This document shows positions 9,363 through 18,401 of a stretch of DNA of 64,000 nucleotides, piece by piece. The stretch is from Streptomyces cynarae (GTDB taxonomy: Bacteria; Actinomycetota; Actinomycetes; Streptomycetales; Streptomycetaceae). Both the position numbers and the translations under genes were made by a program. Each line of letters opens with the position of its first letter. Within the stretch, counting starts at the first letter, position 1. The notes below the pieces were generated by a model. It was not told the DNA's origin, ran no database searches, and saw nothing but the letters and a program-made list of their open reading frames with translations. The stretch is from NCBI RefSeq assembly GCF_025642135.1, contig NZ_CP106793.1:7098001-7162000 (forward strand), in the 5' to 3' direction.

Positions 9363-11813
9363 ATGGACCATGGCACCGAGACGGGCGCCTCGGCCGGGCA
9401 CGGCGCGGTGGAGTACGCCACGGCCGGCCGTATCCCGCTGGCCGTGGTCGTGGTGGACCGCGAGGGGCTGGTCTCGCACTGGAGCCGGGGTGCGCGAAGG
9501 TTATTCGGCATCCCCAGGGAGGACGCGCTCGGCCGGCCCGCCGTCGATCTGCTGCCCGTCTCCGGCGCCCTGCCCGGAGGCGAGGACACCGGCCCCTACG
9601 GGGCCTACGTGGCGTACGACGGACTCGGCCCCGGCCTGGAGTCCTCGCTCGACGGGCGGCTGTCGTACCCGGCCGCGGGGCGCGCCCGGCTCTCCGTGCC
9701 CGACACCGAGCGCGTGGACGTGCTGTGGTGGGCCTACCCCCTGGTGGGTCCGGGCCCGGAACGGCTGCTGGTGCTGGCCGCAGACGCGGGCGCGCTGCAC
9801 CACCAGGACGACGGCATGGCGGTCGAGCGCATCGCGCCCGCTTTCGCCCTGCACACCGACTTCCCCGGCGCGGAGGAACTCGCCCGCAGGCTGCCGGAGA
9901 TCCTGCCCAGCATGAGCGTGGGCGACAGCGCCCGCATCGTCTCGCAGGTCCTCGAACTGGGCTATCCGATCCTGGAGTTCAGCCAGAACGACCGGGTGCC
10001 CGTCACCCCCGACTGGGGCGTGCCCCGGCGCTCGGAGCGCAGGGCGCGCCGGGAGCGTGCGGCGCGCGCCGTGGCGGCCGGACGGCCGGTGCCGCAGGAC
10101 GTGCAGGACGAGGGCGAGGACCTCGAGTACGCCGCGGTGCGCGAGCGGCTGGAGTTCCTCAACGAGGTCAGCGGCAAGATCGGCACCTCCCTGGACCTGG
10201 CGCAGACCATCATCGAGGTCAGCAAGGCCGTGGTGCCCCGCTTCACGGACGTGGCCTGCACGTATCTGCGCGAACAGGTCGTCGCCGGCGAGGGGTTCCC
10301 CGACGGCGTGCCCGACACCACCACCATGTGGCACCGGGTCGCCCTCGAACACACCGACGAGCCGGGCCGCTGGGAAGACGTCGTGCCGGTCGGCGAGGCC
10401 ATGCCGTTCCCGGCTCAGACGCCCTTCTTCCAGTGCATGACCACCGGACAGCCCGTCGTCATCCCGCGCATCAGCGAGGAGATGGGGCACGCCATCGCCT
10501 CCCAGTTCGACAAGCGTGACATCCGGCCTCTCATCACCCACCGCTCCATGCTGATCGTGCCCCTGAAAGCACGCCAGGTGGTCCTCGGCTTCATGGCGCT
10601 GATGCGCCATCCGGAGCGTCCCGAGTTCAACGACATGGACCGTGTCACGGGTGCCGAACTCGCCGCCCGTGCGGCCCTCGTGCTGGACAACGCGCGCATG
10701 TACACGTACCAGGAGAACGTCGCGGAGACGCTTCAGGACAGCATGCTGCCGCACATCGCACCGCGCATGACGGGCTGCGACATCGCCACCCGCTACCTCC
10801 CGGGCACCCTGCTCGGACGCGTCGGCGGCGACTGGTTCGACTCCGTGAAACTGCCCGGCGCCCGCACCGCCCTCGTCGTCGGCGACGTCATGGGCCACGG
10901 GCTCAACTCCGCAGCCATGATGGGCCAGTTGCGTACGGCCGTGCAGACCATGGCCGCGCTCGACCTGCCGCCCGCCCAGCTGCTGCGCAACCTCGACGAC
11001 CTCGCCCAGCGGCTCGGCGACAGCTACCTCGCGACCTGCCTGTACGCCGTCTACGACCCGATCGCGAGCGAACTGCACCTCGCCAACGCCGGCCACATCC
11101 CACCGGTGATCGTCCGCGCGGAGGACGGGCGCAGTGAACTGCTCGACCTGCCCACGGGTGCGCCGATCGGCGTCGGCGGGGTGCCGTTCGAGTCGGTACG
11201 GGTGCCGGTGTCGCCCGGCGACCGGCTGGTGATGTGCACCGACGGACTGGTCGAGGTGCGCGGCGAGGACATCGGTGTCGGGCTCGCCACGCTGTGCGAG
11301 TCCGCCGCGCACCCGGCGGCCTCCATGGACGACGCCTGCGACACGATCATCCGCGCCCTCAACACGTGCGGCGGCCGCAAGGACGACGTGGCGCTGCTCA
11401 TGGCCCGGCTGGCCGGCATCGAACCCGAGGACGTCGCCGTATGGCGGTTCTCCCTGGATCCCGTCGAGGTGGGCCGGGCCCGCGCGGTGGTCCGTGAACA
11501 ACTCCACGAGTGGGGGCTCGGCGCGCTCGCCCACAACGCCGAGTTGATGGTCAGCGAACTGGTCACCAACGCCGTGCGGCACTCCCACGGCCGCCCGGTC
11601 GAAGTGCGGCTCGTGCGCGGCGACACCCTGCTGTGCGAGGTGGACGACGACGACCACACCCTGCCCACGCTGCTCAGCGCCGGACCCGGTGACGAGTCCG
11701 GCCGCGGCCTGCGCGTGGTGAGCACGCTGGCCCGCGAGTGGGGGACCAGCCGGACGAACGCCGGAAAGACGGTCTGGTTCGAACTGACGCTGCCGCGCGC
11801 TGTGCGACGCTGA
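9363..11813 (+). CDS. PAS-GAF-SpoIIE phosphatase-HATPase_c regulatory protein
   Basis: 816 residues. A PAS-like sensor occupies the N-terminus (about 20-140, LAVVVVDREGLVSHWSRGA). A GAF domain follows at about 280-445, then a PP2C-type SpoIIE phosphatase at about 450-680 with metal-binding acidic motifs GGDWFD (near 490), GDVMGHG (near 508), TDGLVE (near 626) and RKDD (near 673). A HATPase_c kinase domain like those of anti-sigma factors closes the protein (about 695-812; N-box ELVTNAVRH and G-box GRGLRVVS). Such hybrids both phosphorylate and dephosphorylate anti-anti-sigma partners and so tune sigma factors to the signal sensed by PAS/GAF. The gene stands alone here; no anti-anti-sigma gene is adjacent. 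AAAGGG lies just upstream of ATG 9363. Confidence 0.93.
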   Translation: MDHGTETGASAGHGAVEYATAGRIPLAVVVVDREGLVSHWSRGARRLFGIPREDALGRPAVDLLPVSGALPGGEDTGPYGAYVAYDGLGPGLESSLDGRLSYPAAGRARLSVPDTERVDVLWWAYPLVGPGPERLLVLAADAGALHHQDDGMAVERIAPAFALHTDFPGAEELARRLPEILPSMSVGDSARIVSQVLELGYPILEFSQNDRVPVTPDWGVPRRSERRARRERAARAVAAGRPVPQDVQDEGEDLEYAAVRERLEFLNEVSGKIGTSLDLAQTIIEVSKAVVPRFTDVACTYLREQVVAGEGFPDGVPDTTTMWHRVALEHTDEPGRWEDVVPVGEAMPFPAQTPFFQCMTTGQPVVIPRISEEMGHAIASQFDKRDIRPLITHRSMLIVPLKARQVVLGFMALMRHPERPEFNDMDRVTGAELAARAALVLDNARMYTYQENVAETLQDSMLPHIAPRMTGCDIATRYLPGTLLGRVGGDWFDSVKLPGARTALVVGDVMGHGLNSAAMMGQLRTAVQTMAALDLPPAQLLRNLDDLAQRLGDSYLATCLYAVYDPIASELHLANAGHIPPVIVRAEDGRSELLDLPTGAPIGVGGVPFESVRVPVSPGDRLVMCTDGLVEVRGEDIGVGLATLCESAAHPAASMDDACDTIIRALNTCGGRKDDVALLMARLAGIEPEDVAVWRFSLDPVEVGRARAVVREQLHEWGLGALAHNAELMVSELVTNAVRHSHGRPVEVRLVRGDTLLCEVDDDDHTLPTLLSAGPGDESGRGLRVVSTLAREWGTSRTNAGKTVWFELTLPRAVRR

Positions 11814-11841
11814 CCGGCCGCCGCGGTCCGGAAGCCATGGG

Positions 11842-12843
11842 TCAGGCCGATGGCCCGCTCGTCGTCCCCCTCACCTCCAGCGCCGGTGTCGTGAGGACGA
11901 GTTCCGCCGGGCGGGCAGGGTCGGCGATGCGGTCCAGGAGGCGCCCGGCGGCGCGGCGGCCCACGTCGTGGCTTCCGTTGTCCACCGTGGTGAGCCACAG
12001 GTGCCGCAGCCGCGAGAGGTACGTGTTGTCGTAGCCGACGAGGGACAGGTCGCGTGGCACCCGCAGCCCCAGCTCCTCCGCCGCCGAGAGGGCGCCGACA
12101 CAGGCGATGTCGTTGAAGGCGAAGACGGCCGTGGGCCGTTGGCGGGCGCTGAGCAGGCGGACCGCGGCCCGATAGCCGCCCTCCTCCGTGAGGTCGCCCT
12201 GTTCCACGCTGGCCGAGTCCTCGAGGCCGTGCTCCCGCATCACGGTCTCGAAACTGCGCCGGCGCAGTGCGCCGACCACTCCCTGCCCGGCGATGTGGGC
12301 GATGCGACGGTGGCCGAGGCCGATGAGGTGCTCGGTGGCGAGGCGGGCGCCGTGCTCGTCGTCGTTCGCGACGATGTCGACGGCGGGCAGTTCCGGCTCG
12401 CGGGCCCCGGCGACGACGGTGGGGACCCGGGCGGCGGCCTGGCGCAGTGCCTCGGAGGGCGGCAGGGTGCCGACCGCGATCAGCCCGTCGACCCGTAGAT
12501 CCGTGAAGGTGCGGGTCAGGTCCTCGCCGAGGCGCCGGTTGAGGTGGCCGTCGGCCAGCAGCATGCGCAGACCGGCGTCGTGCAGCCGGGAGTTCAGGCC
12601 GTCGAGCAGCTCCACGAACCATGGGTTGCGCATGTCGTTGAGCAGGACGCCGACCGTGCGGGTGCGGCGCTCGCTGAGGCTGCGTGCGGCGGCGTTGGGC
12701 CGGTACCCCAGCTCCTCGACGGCGGCCAGCACCGCCCGCCGCTTCTCCGGGCGCACCTGGTCGGAGCCGCGCAACACCAGGGAGACCAGCGACTTCGACA
12801 CTCCGGCCCGTTCGGCCACGTCGCGGATCGTCGGCGGTCTCAT
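11842..12843 (-). CDS. LacI-family transcriptional regulator
   Basis: 333 residues from ATG 12843; an upstream in-frame ATG at 12891 would place 16 unrelated residues before the DNA-binding domain, so it is rejected. Residues 1-56 are a LacI helix-turn-helix (TIRDVAERAGVSKSLVSLVL) and hinge (GYRPNAAARSL), and the rest is a periplasmic-binding-like effector domain. It is divergent from a Gfo/Idh/MocA dehydrogenase, and two copies of a TGGAACGGTCCA-type palindrome flank the shared promoter, which fits local autoregulation and control of the divergent gene. Its effector is likely a polyol or sugar acid, given the inositol island next door; this is inference. Confidence 0.92.
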   Translation of the reverse strand: MRPPTIRDVAERAGVSKSLVSLVLRGSDQVRPEKRRAVLAAVEELGYRPNAAARSLSERRTRTVGVLLNDMRNPWFVELLDGLNSRLHDAGLRMLLADGHLNRRLGEDLTRTFTDLRVDGLIAVGTLPPSEALRQAAARVPTVVAGAREPELPAVDIVANDDEHGARLATEHLIGLGHRRIAHIAGQGVVGALRRRSFETVMREHGLEDSASVEQGDLTEEGGYRAAVRLLSARQRPTAVFAFNDIACVGALSAAEELGLRVPRDLSLVGYDNTYLSRLRHLWLTTVDNGSHDVGRRAAGRLLDRIADPARPAELVLTTPALEVRGTTSGPSA

Positions 12844-12846
12844 GTG

Positions 12847-12858
12847 TGGACCGTTCCA
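12847..12858. promoter_or_regulatory. Putative LacI-family operator, copy 1
   Basis: TGGACCGTTCCA is a near-perfect palindrome with the central CG typical of LacI-family operators. It sits only 3 nt upstream of the lacI-type start codon, and its reverse complement recurs at 12929-12940. Confidence 0.65.
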
Positions 12859-12871
12859 TACGGCGGACGCG

Positions 12872-12892
12872 CTTGTCAAAGGGATTGACAAG
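12872..12892. promoter_or_regulatory. Inverted repeat CTTGTCAA-N5-TTGACAAG with divergent -35-like boxes
   Basis: A perfect 8-bp inverted repeat with a 5-nt spacer. Each arm contains TTGACA reading outwards, so it provides back-to-back -35 boxes for the LacI gene and the dehydrogenase gene. Related CTTGTC/GACAAG half-sites occur at 14924-14935 and around 21368-21435, at the other promoter regions of the island, so it may also be an operator, possibly of the GntR regulator. Confidence 0.55.
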
Positions 12893-12928
12893 TGGGGGTA
12901 TGCCCTTCAGTCTAAGCCGCGCACGTTC

Positions 12929-12940
12929 TGGAACGGTCCA
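12929..12940. promoter_or_regulatory. Putative LacI-family operator, copy 2
   Basis: TGGAACGGTCCA, the exact reverse complement of copy 1 at 12847-12858, lies just before the AGAGGGG ribosome site of the divergent dehydrogenase gene. The two copies are 82 nt apart, suitable for looping or independent repression of both genes. Confidence 0.65.
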
Positions 12941-12953
12941 AAGAGGGGCAGTC

Positions 12954-14108
12954 ATGGTCAGTACGCTCGGCGTCGCCGTCGTGGGATTCGGCTGGATGGG
13001 GCGGGTGCACACCCAGGCGTACGTCCGCCTGCCGCACCACTTCCCGCAGCTGCCCCTGCGCCCCGAACTGGTCGCCGTCGCCGACGAGGTTCCAGGCCGG
13101 GCGGAGGAGGCCGCCGCTCAGTACGGCTTCGCCACCGCGGTCCAAGACTGGCGTGAGATCGCCGCCGATCCACGGGTGCGGGCGGTGAGCATCGCCGCCC
13201 CCAACTTCCTGCACCGTGAGATCGGCGTCGCCATGGCCGAGGCGGGCAAGCACATCTGGATCGAGAAGCCGGTCGGCCTGACCGCCGAGGACGCCCGCGC
13301 GGTAGCGGGGGCCGTCGCCAAGGCCGGTGTGCAGGGCACGGTCGGCTTCAACTACCGGGGCGCGCCCGCCGTCGCCACCGCCCGCGAACTGATCGCCTCC
13401 GGTGAGATCGGCACCGTGACCCACGTCCGCATCCGCCTCTTCAGCGACTACGCCGCCCACCCCGAGGGAGCCCTCACCTGGCGGTACGAGCGGGAACGCG
13501 GCGGCAGCGGAGTCCTCGGCGACCTCGCCTCGCACGGCGTGGACCTGGCCCGCTTCCTGCTCGGCGAGATCGAGTCACTGGCCGCCGACACGGCCGTCTT
13601 CATCCCCGAACGCGCCCGCCCCACAGGCGCCACCGCCGGCCACACCCGAGCGACCGGCGGCGAGCCGGGCCCCGTGGAGAACGAGGACTACGTGGGCTGC
13701 CTGCTGCGCTTCGCCTCCGGCGCCCGCGGCGTCCTGGAGGCGAGCCGGGTCTCGGTCGGAGAACAGAACAGCTACGGCTTCGAGGTCCACGGCACCAAGG
13801 GCGCCCTCTTCTGGGACTTCCGCCGCATGGGCGAACTCGGCGTCAGCCGCGGTACGGCCTACCAGGACCAGCCCGTCAGCACCCTCTACGTCGGCCCCGG
13901 GCACGGCGAGTACGGCGCCTTCCAGCCCGGCTCGGCCAACGGCATGGGCTACGACGACCTCAAGGTCATCGAGGCGTACCACTTCCTGCGCTCCGTCGCG
14001 GAAGGCACCGCCCACGGCCCGACCCTGGAGGACGCCGTGCGCAGCGCCGCCGCCCTGGACGCCATGAGCCGCTCGGCCGAGCGGCGCAGCTGGGTGGACC
14101 TGGCGTGA
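12954..14108 (+). CDS. Gfo/Idh/MocA-family NAD(P)-dependent oxidoreductase
   Basis: 384 residues from ATG 12954 behind AGAGGGG. The Rossmann motif is GFGWMG (residues 11-16) and the EKP motif places the catalytic Lys at 105; a C-terminal GFO_IDH_MocA_C domain follows with ASHGVDLARFLLG. The family oxidises inositols, sugars or their derivatives at one hydroxyl. A Gly/Thr/Ala-rich insertion near residues 225-240 (TGATAGHTRATGG) is probably a surface loop. It is divergent from the LacI regulator and carries that regulator's putative operator in its leader. It adjoins the inositol island but is transcribed apart, so it may act on a related polyol or on an inositol isomer. Confidence 0.9.
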   Translation: MVSTLGVAVVGFGWMGRVHTQAYVRLPHHFPQLPLRPELVAVADEVPGRAEEAAAQYGFATAVQDWREIAADPRVRAVSIAAPNFLHREIGVAMAEAGKHIWIEKPVGLTAEDARAVAGAVAKAGVQGTVGFNYRGAPAVATARELIASGEIGTVTHVRIRLFSDYAAHPEGALTWRYERERGGSGVLGDLASHGVDLARFLLGEIESLAADTAVFIPERARPTGATAGHTRATGGEPGPVENEDYVGCLLRFASGARGVLEASRVSVGEQNSYGFEVHGTKGALFWDFRRMGELGVSRGTAYQDQPVSTLYVGPGHGEYGAFQPGSANGMGYDDLKVIEAYHFLRSVAEGTAHGPTLEDAVRSAAALDAMSRSAERRSWVDLA

Positions 14109-14118
14109 GCCCCGCCGG

Positions 14119-14922
14119 TCAGGGCCGCACCAGCAGCTGGAAGTCGAAGGAGTAGCGCGAGGCGCGGTAGATGTGGGTGCCGTACTCGACGGCGCGGCCG
14201 GTGTCGTCGTACGCCGTGCGCTGCATGGTCAGCAGGGCCGCGCCCTCCGGCTCGCCCAGCCGCTCGGCCTCCTCTGCGGTGGCGCAGCGGGCACCGACGG
14301 TCTGCCGGGCGCTGTGCAGGGTGATGCCGACGCCCCGCAGCATCCGGTACAAGCCCGTGGCCTGGAGCCGTTCGGTGTCCAGGTCCAGCAGGCCCGCCGG
14401 CACGTAGTTGGACAGGAACGCCATCGGCTCTCCGTGGGCGAGGCGCAGGCGCTCCAGGTGGTGCACGTCGCCGCCCTCGGCGATGCCCAGCGCGGCCGCG
14501 ACCTCGGCGGACGCCCGCACCACCTCGTTGCGCAGCACCTGGGTCGCCGGCTTCTGTCCCGCGGACTCCAGGTCGTCGTAGAGACTGCTCAGCTCCAGCG
14601 GGCGCTTGACCTGGCTGTGCACCACCTGCGTGCCCACACCCCGGCGGCGGACCAGCAGGCCCTTGTCGACCAGCGACTGGATGGCCTGGCGCACCGTGGG
14701 CCGGGACAGGCCGAGCCGCCCGGCGAGCTCGATCTCGTTGCCCAGCAGGCTGCCCGGGCCCAGCACCCCGTGCTCGATCGCCGCCTCCAGCTGTTGCGCG
14801 AGCTGGTAGTAGAGCGGGACCGGACTGCTGCGGTCCAGGGCGAAATCGAGGGCGTCGGGTGCGGAAGTGGTCACGGGGGGAGAATATGCGGCCGACTGGT
14901 TGACCGGAACACTTGTCATCAT
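14119..14922 (-). CDS. GntR/HutC-family transcriptional regulator of the inositol genes
   Basis: 267 residues. The start is ATG 14922 or the adjoining ATG 14919. A winged helix-turn-helix (about residues 35-105, with ELAGRLGLSRPTVRQAIQSL) is followed by a UTRA ligand-binding domain (about 120-265) of the HutC subgroup. It lies 76 nt downstream of iolA on the same strand with a palindrome directly before its start, and is convergent with the dehydrogenase gene. The place inside the iol island makes it the likely inositol-responsive repressor; the ligand is not shown by sequence. Confidence 0.92.
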   Translation of the reverse strand: MMTSVPVNQSAAYSPPVTTSAPDALDFALDRSSPVPLYYQLAQQLEAAIEHGVLGPGSLLGNEIELAGRLGLSRPTVRQAIQSLVDKGLLVRRRGVGTQVVHSQVKRPLELSSLYDDLESAGQKPATQVLRNEVVRASAEVAAALGIAEGGDVHHLERLRLAHGEPMAFLSNYVPAGLLDLDTERLQATGLYRMLRGVGITLHSARQTVGARCATAEEAERLGEPEGAALLTMQRTAYDDTGRAVEYGTHIYRASRYSFDFQLLVRP

Positions 14923-14923
14923 C

Positions 14924-14935
14924 TTGTCCTGACAA
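14924..14935. promoter_or_regulatory. Putative GntR operator TTGTC-CT-GACAA
   Basis: A 5-2-5 perfect palindrome located immediately before the GntR start codon, with a further CTTGTC half-site at 14912-14917. It shares the TTGTC/GACAA arms with the inverted repeat at 12872-12892. The position suggests autorepression. Confidence 0.5.
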
Positions 14936-14998
14936 TCAGGGAGAGCGTGGCCGGTGCGGGAGGCCGTACGCCCGCTCCCGCACCGGCCGCCGCTCTCA

Positions 14999-16492
14999 TC
15001 AGGAGTTGCTGGGGAACCCGAGGTTGATGCCGCCGTCGGCCGGGTCGGGCCAGCGCGTGGTGATCACCTTGCCCTGGGTGTAGAAGGCGACGCCGTCGTT
15101 GCCGTAGATGTGCAGGTCGCCGAAGAGCGAGTCCTTCCAGCCGCCGAAGGAGTGGTAGCCGACGGGCACCGGGATCGGCACGTTGACGCCGACCATGCCC
15201 GCCTGCACCTCGAGCTGGAAGCGGCGGGCCGCGCCTCCGTCCCGGGTGAAGATCGCCGTGCCGTTGCCCCAGCGGGAACCGTTGACCAGCTTGATCGCGT
15301 CGTCGTACGTCTCCGCACGCACCACGCACAGGACGGGGCCGAAGATCTCGTCCTTGTACGCGTCCGCCGTCACCGGCACCTTGTCCAGCAGCGAGACACC
15401 GATGAAGAAGCCGTTCTCGTGGCCCTCGACCGAGTAGCCCGTGCCGTCGACCACGACCTCGGCGCCCTGCTCCGCCGCGCTTGTCACGTACGACGCCACC
15501 TTGTCGCGGTGCTCGCGCGTGATCAGCGGTCCCATCTCCGAGGCCGGGTCGTTGCCGGGGCCGATGCGCAGGTTCTTCGCGCGCTCGGCGATCCTCGCCA
15601 CCAGCTCGTCACCGGTGTCGCCCACCGCCACGACCACGGACACGGCCATGCAGCGCTCGCCGGCCGAGCCGTACGCCGCGTTGATCGCCTGGTCGGCGGC
15701 GAAGTCCAGGTCCGCGTCCGGGAGGACCAGCATGTGGTTCTTGGCGCCACCGAGGGCCTGCACGCGCTTGTCGTGCTCGACCGCCTTGAGCTGGATGTAC
15801 TTGGCGATCGGGGTGGAGCCGACGAACGAGACCGCGGCGACGTCCGGGTGCTCCAGGAGCCGGTCGACGGCCACCTTGTCGCCCTGGACGATGTTGAACA
15901 CGCCGTCCGGCAGACCTGCCTCAGCGAGCAGCTCGGCGAGGCGGTAGGAGGCCGACGGGTCCTTCTCGCTCGGCTTGAGCACGAAGGTGTTGCCGGTCGC
16001 GATGGCGATCGGGAACATCCACATCGGGACCATCGCCGGGAAGTTGAACGGCGTGATGCCGGCGACCACGCCGAGCGGCTGGCGGATCGAGGCGACGTCG
16101 ACCCTGGTGGAGACCTGGGTGGACAGCTCGCCCTTCAGCTTCTCGGAGATGCCGCAGGCCAGCTCCACGATCTCCATGCCGCGTGCGACCTCGCCGAGCG
16201 CGTCGGAGTGGACCTTGCCGTGCTCCGCGGTGATCAGCTCGGCGATCTCGTCGCGGTGCGCGTCCAGCAGCTCGCGGAACTTGAAGAGGATCGCCGTGCG
16301 CTTGGCGAGCGAGCTCTGTCCCCAGCTCTCGAACGCGGCCTTGGCGGTGGCGACCGCGGCGTCGACCTCGTCGCGCGTGGCGAACGCGATCTGCTTCTCC
16401 TGGGAGCCGGTGGCCGGGTTGTAGACCGGGCCGAAGCGGCCCGAGGTGCCCTCGACGGGCTTGCCGCCGATCCAGTGGGTGATGGTCTTCAT
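14999..16492 (-). CDS. iolA: CoA-acylating methylmalonate-semialdehyde dehydrogenase
   Basis: 497 residues, the normal length of MmsA/IolA. It converts malonate semialdehyde (from inositol) or methylmalonate semialdehyde with CoA and NAD to acetyl-CoA or propionyl-CoA and CO2, the last step of inositol catabolism. The aldehyde-dehydrogenase fold shows PFNFPAMVPMWMFPIA near 148-163 and the catalytic cysteine 281 in GERCMA. ATG 16492 begins MKTITHWIGG, typical for this group. It lies downstream of iolD in the minus-strand run; the 16493-16526 gap is short, so it is probably co-transcribed. Confidence 0.95.
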   Translation of the reverse strand: MKTITHWIGGKPVEGTSGRFGPVYNPATGSQEKQIAFATRDEVDAAVATAKAAFESWGQSSLAKRTAILFKFRELLDAHRDEIAELITAEHGKVHSDALGEVARGMEIVELACGISEKLKGELSTQVSTRVDVASIRQPLGVVAGITPFNFPAMVPMWMFPIAIATGNTFVLKPSEKDPSASYRLAELLAEAGLPDGVFNIVQGDKVAVDRLLEHPDVAAVSFVGSTPIAKYIQLKAVEHDKRVQALGGAKNHMLVLPDADLDFAADQAINAAYGSAGERCMAVSVVVAVGDTGDELVARIAERAKNLRIGPGNDPASEMGPLITREHRDKVASYVTSAAEQGAEVVVDGTGYSVEGHENGFFIGVSLLDKVPVTADAYKDEIFGPVLCVVRAETYDDAIKLVNGSRWGNGTAIFTRDGGAARRFQLEVQAGMVGVNVPIPVPVGYHSFGGWKDSLFGDLHIYGNDGVAFYTQGKVITTRWPDPADGGINLGFPSNS

Positions 16493-16526
16493 GGTGCGGT
16501 GTGGGACCTTTCGTTCAGCGGGGGAG

Positions 16527-18401
16527 TCAGAGGTGGCGCCGGCGGTCGGCGGCGTGCCGGTCGTAGCGCTGACGGGCGGACACGGCGGCCTCGCGGGTGG
16601 CGACCTCGGCGACGGGCACGTCCCACCAGGCCTCGGCGGGCGGAGCGGTGGGCGTCGGGTCCGTCTCGACGTACACGCAGGTCGGCCGGTCGGAGGCGCG
16701 CGCCGCTGCCAGCGCGTCGCGCAGTTCCCGTACGGTCTTGGAGCGCAGCACGTCCATGCCGAGGCTGGCGGCGTTGGCGGCCAGGTCCACCGGGAGCGGG
16801 GCCCCGGTGAAGGTGCCGTCGGCGGCCCGGTAGCGGTAGGCGGTGCCGAACCGCTCGCCGCCGGTCTCCTCCGACAGGCCGCCGATGGAGGCGTAGCCGT
16901 GGTTCTGGATCAGGACCAGGTTGACCGGCAGGCCCTCCTGGACCGCGGTGACGATCTCCGTCGGCATCATGAGGTAGGTGCCGTCGCCGACCAGCGACCA
17001 CACCGCCGTGCCGGGCGCGGCCTGCTGGACGCCGATGCCGGCCGGGATCTCGTAGCCCATGCAGGAGTAGCCGTACTCCAGGTGGTACTGGCGCGGCGAG
17101 CGGGCCCGCCACAGCTTGTGCAGGTCGCCGGGGAGCGAGCCGGCCGCGTTGATCACCACGTCGTCGTCGCCCACGACCGCGTCCAGGGCACCGAGGACCT
17201 GGGTCTGGGTCGGCACGGAGTTCTCGTCGTCCGCCCGGTAGGCCGCCTCGACGACCTGCTCCCAGCGCTGCTTGCCCTCTCGGTACTCGGCCTCGTACGC
17301 CTCGCTCACCCGGTGGCCCGCCAGGCCCTCGGCGAGCGCGGTCAGGCCCGCCCGGGCGTCCGCGACCAGCGTGAGCGCCGCAAGCTTGTGGGCGTCGAAG
17401 GCCGTGATGTTGAGGTTCACGAACCGCACACCGGGGTTCTGGAACAGCGTGTTCGACGCGGTGGTGAAGTCGCTGTAGCGGGTGCCGACGCCGATGACCA
17501 GATCGGCGGTGCGGGCGATGTCGTCGCAGACCGCCGTGCCGGTGTGGCCGATCCCGCCCAGGTCGGCGGGGTGGTCGTGGCGCAGTGAGCCCTTGCCGGC
17601 CTGGGTGGAGGCGACCGGGATGCCGGTCGCGTCGACCAGCGCCTTGAGGGCTTCCTCGGCCTCGCTGTGGTGGACGCCGCCGCCCGCCACGATCAGCGGG
17701 CGCTCGGCTTCACGGATCGCGCGCACCCCCTCCGCCAGCTCCAACGGGTCGGGGGCCGGGCGGCGTACGTGCCACACGCGCTCGGCGAAGAACTCCTCCG
17801 GCCAGTCGAAGCCTTCCGCCTGCACGTCCTGCGGCATGGCCAGGGTGACCGCGCCGGTCTCCGCCGGGTCGGCGAGGACCCGCATGGCGTTCAGGGCGGA
17901 CGGGATCAGCATCTCCGGGCGGGTGATCCGGTCGAAGTAGCGGGAGACCGGGCGCAGCGTGTCGTTGACCGACACATCGGCCTCCACCGGGTGCTCCAGC
18001 TGCTGGAGCAGCGGGTCGGCGGCGCGTGTGGCGAAGTAGTCGCCGGGCAGCAGCAGCACCGGCAGGCGGTTGATCGTGGCCAGCGCGGCGCCGGTGACCA
18101 GGTTGGTGGCGCCCGGGCCGATGGAGGTGGTGACCGCCTGTGCGGAGAGCCGGTTGAGCTGGCGGGCGTACCCCACGGCGGCGTGCACCATGGCCTGTTC
18201 GTTGCGGCCCTGGTGGAAGGGCATGGTGCCTTCGCCGGCCTCGAGCAGCGCCTGGCCGATGCCGGCGACGTTGCCGTGGCCGAAGATGCCCCAGGTGCCG
18301 GCGATCAGGCGGTGGCGTACCCCGTCGCGCTCGGTGTACTGCGCGGACAGGAACCGCACCAGCGCCTGGGCGACGGTCAGACGGCGGGTAGTGCTGCTCA
18401 T
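16527..18401 (-). CDS. iolD: 3D-(3,5/4)-trihydroxycyclohexane-1,2-dione acylhydrolase (decyclizing)
   Basis: 624 residues. This thiamine-diphosphate enzyme opens the inositol-derived ring to 5-deoxy-glucuronate. The start is ATG 18401 with GGAGAAG upstream; the longer in-frame extension is rejected because it overlaps iolB. The three-domain TPP fold shows SIGPGATNLVTGAAL in the pyrimidine domain and GDGTYLMMPTEIVTAVQEG in the diphosphate domain, which matches IolD. Its ATG shares the A with the iolB stop (TGATG), so the two are translationally coupled. Confidence 0.95.
   Translation of the reverse strand: MSSTTRRLTVAQALVRFLSAQYTERDGVRHRLIAGTWGIFGHGNVAGIGQALLEAGEGTMPFHQGRNEQAMVHAAVGYARQLNRLSAQAVTTSIGPGATNLVTGAALATINRLPVLLLPGDYFATRAADPLLQQLEHPVEADVSVNDTLRPVSRYFDRITRPEMLIPSALNAMRVLADPAETGAVTLAMPQDVQAEGFDWPEEFFAERVWHVRRPAPDPLELAEGVRAIREAERPLIVAGGGVHHSEAEEALKALVDATGIPVASTQAGKGSLRHDHPADLGGIGHTGTAVCDDIARTADLVIGVGTRYSDFTTASNTLFQNPGVRFVNLNITAFDAHKLAALTLVADARAGLTALAEGLAGHRVSEAYEAEYREGKQRWEQVVEAAYRADDENSVPTQTQVLGALDAVVGDDDVVINAAGSLPGDLHKLWRARSPRQYHLEYGYSCMGYEIPAGIGVQQAAPGTAVWSLVGDGTYLMMPTEIVTAVQEGLPVNLVLIQNHGYASIGGLSEETGGERFGTAYRYRAADGTFTGAPLPVDLAANAASLGMDVLRSKTVRELRDALAAARASDRPTCVYVETDPTPTAPPAEAWWDVPVAEVATREAAVSARQRYDRHAADRRRHL

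Noticed and set aside
9501..11657. 718-codon open frame antisense to the SpoIIE-type gene
   Set aside because: Composition and lack of any motif show a shadow of the opposite strand.
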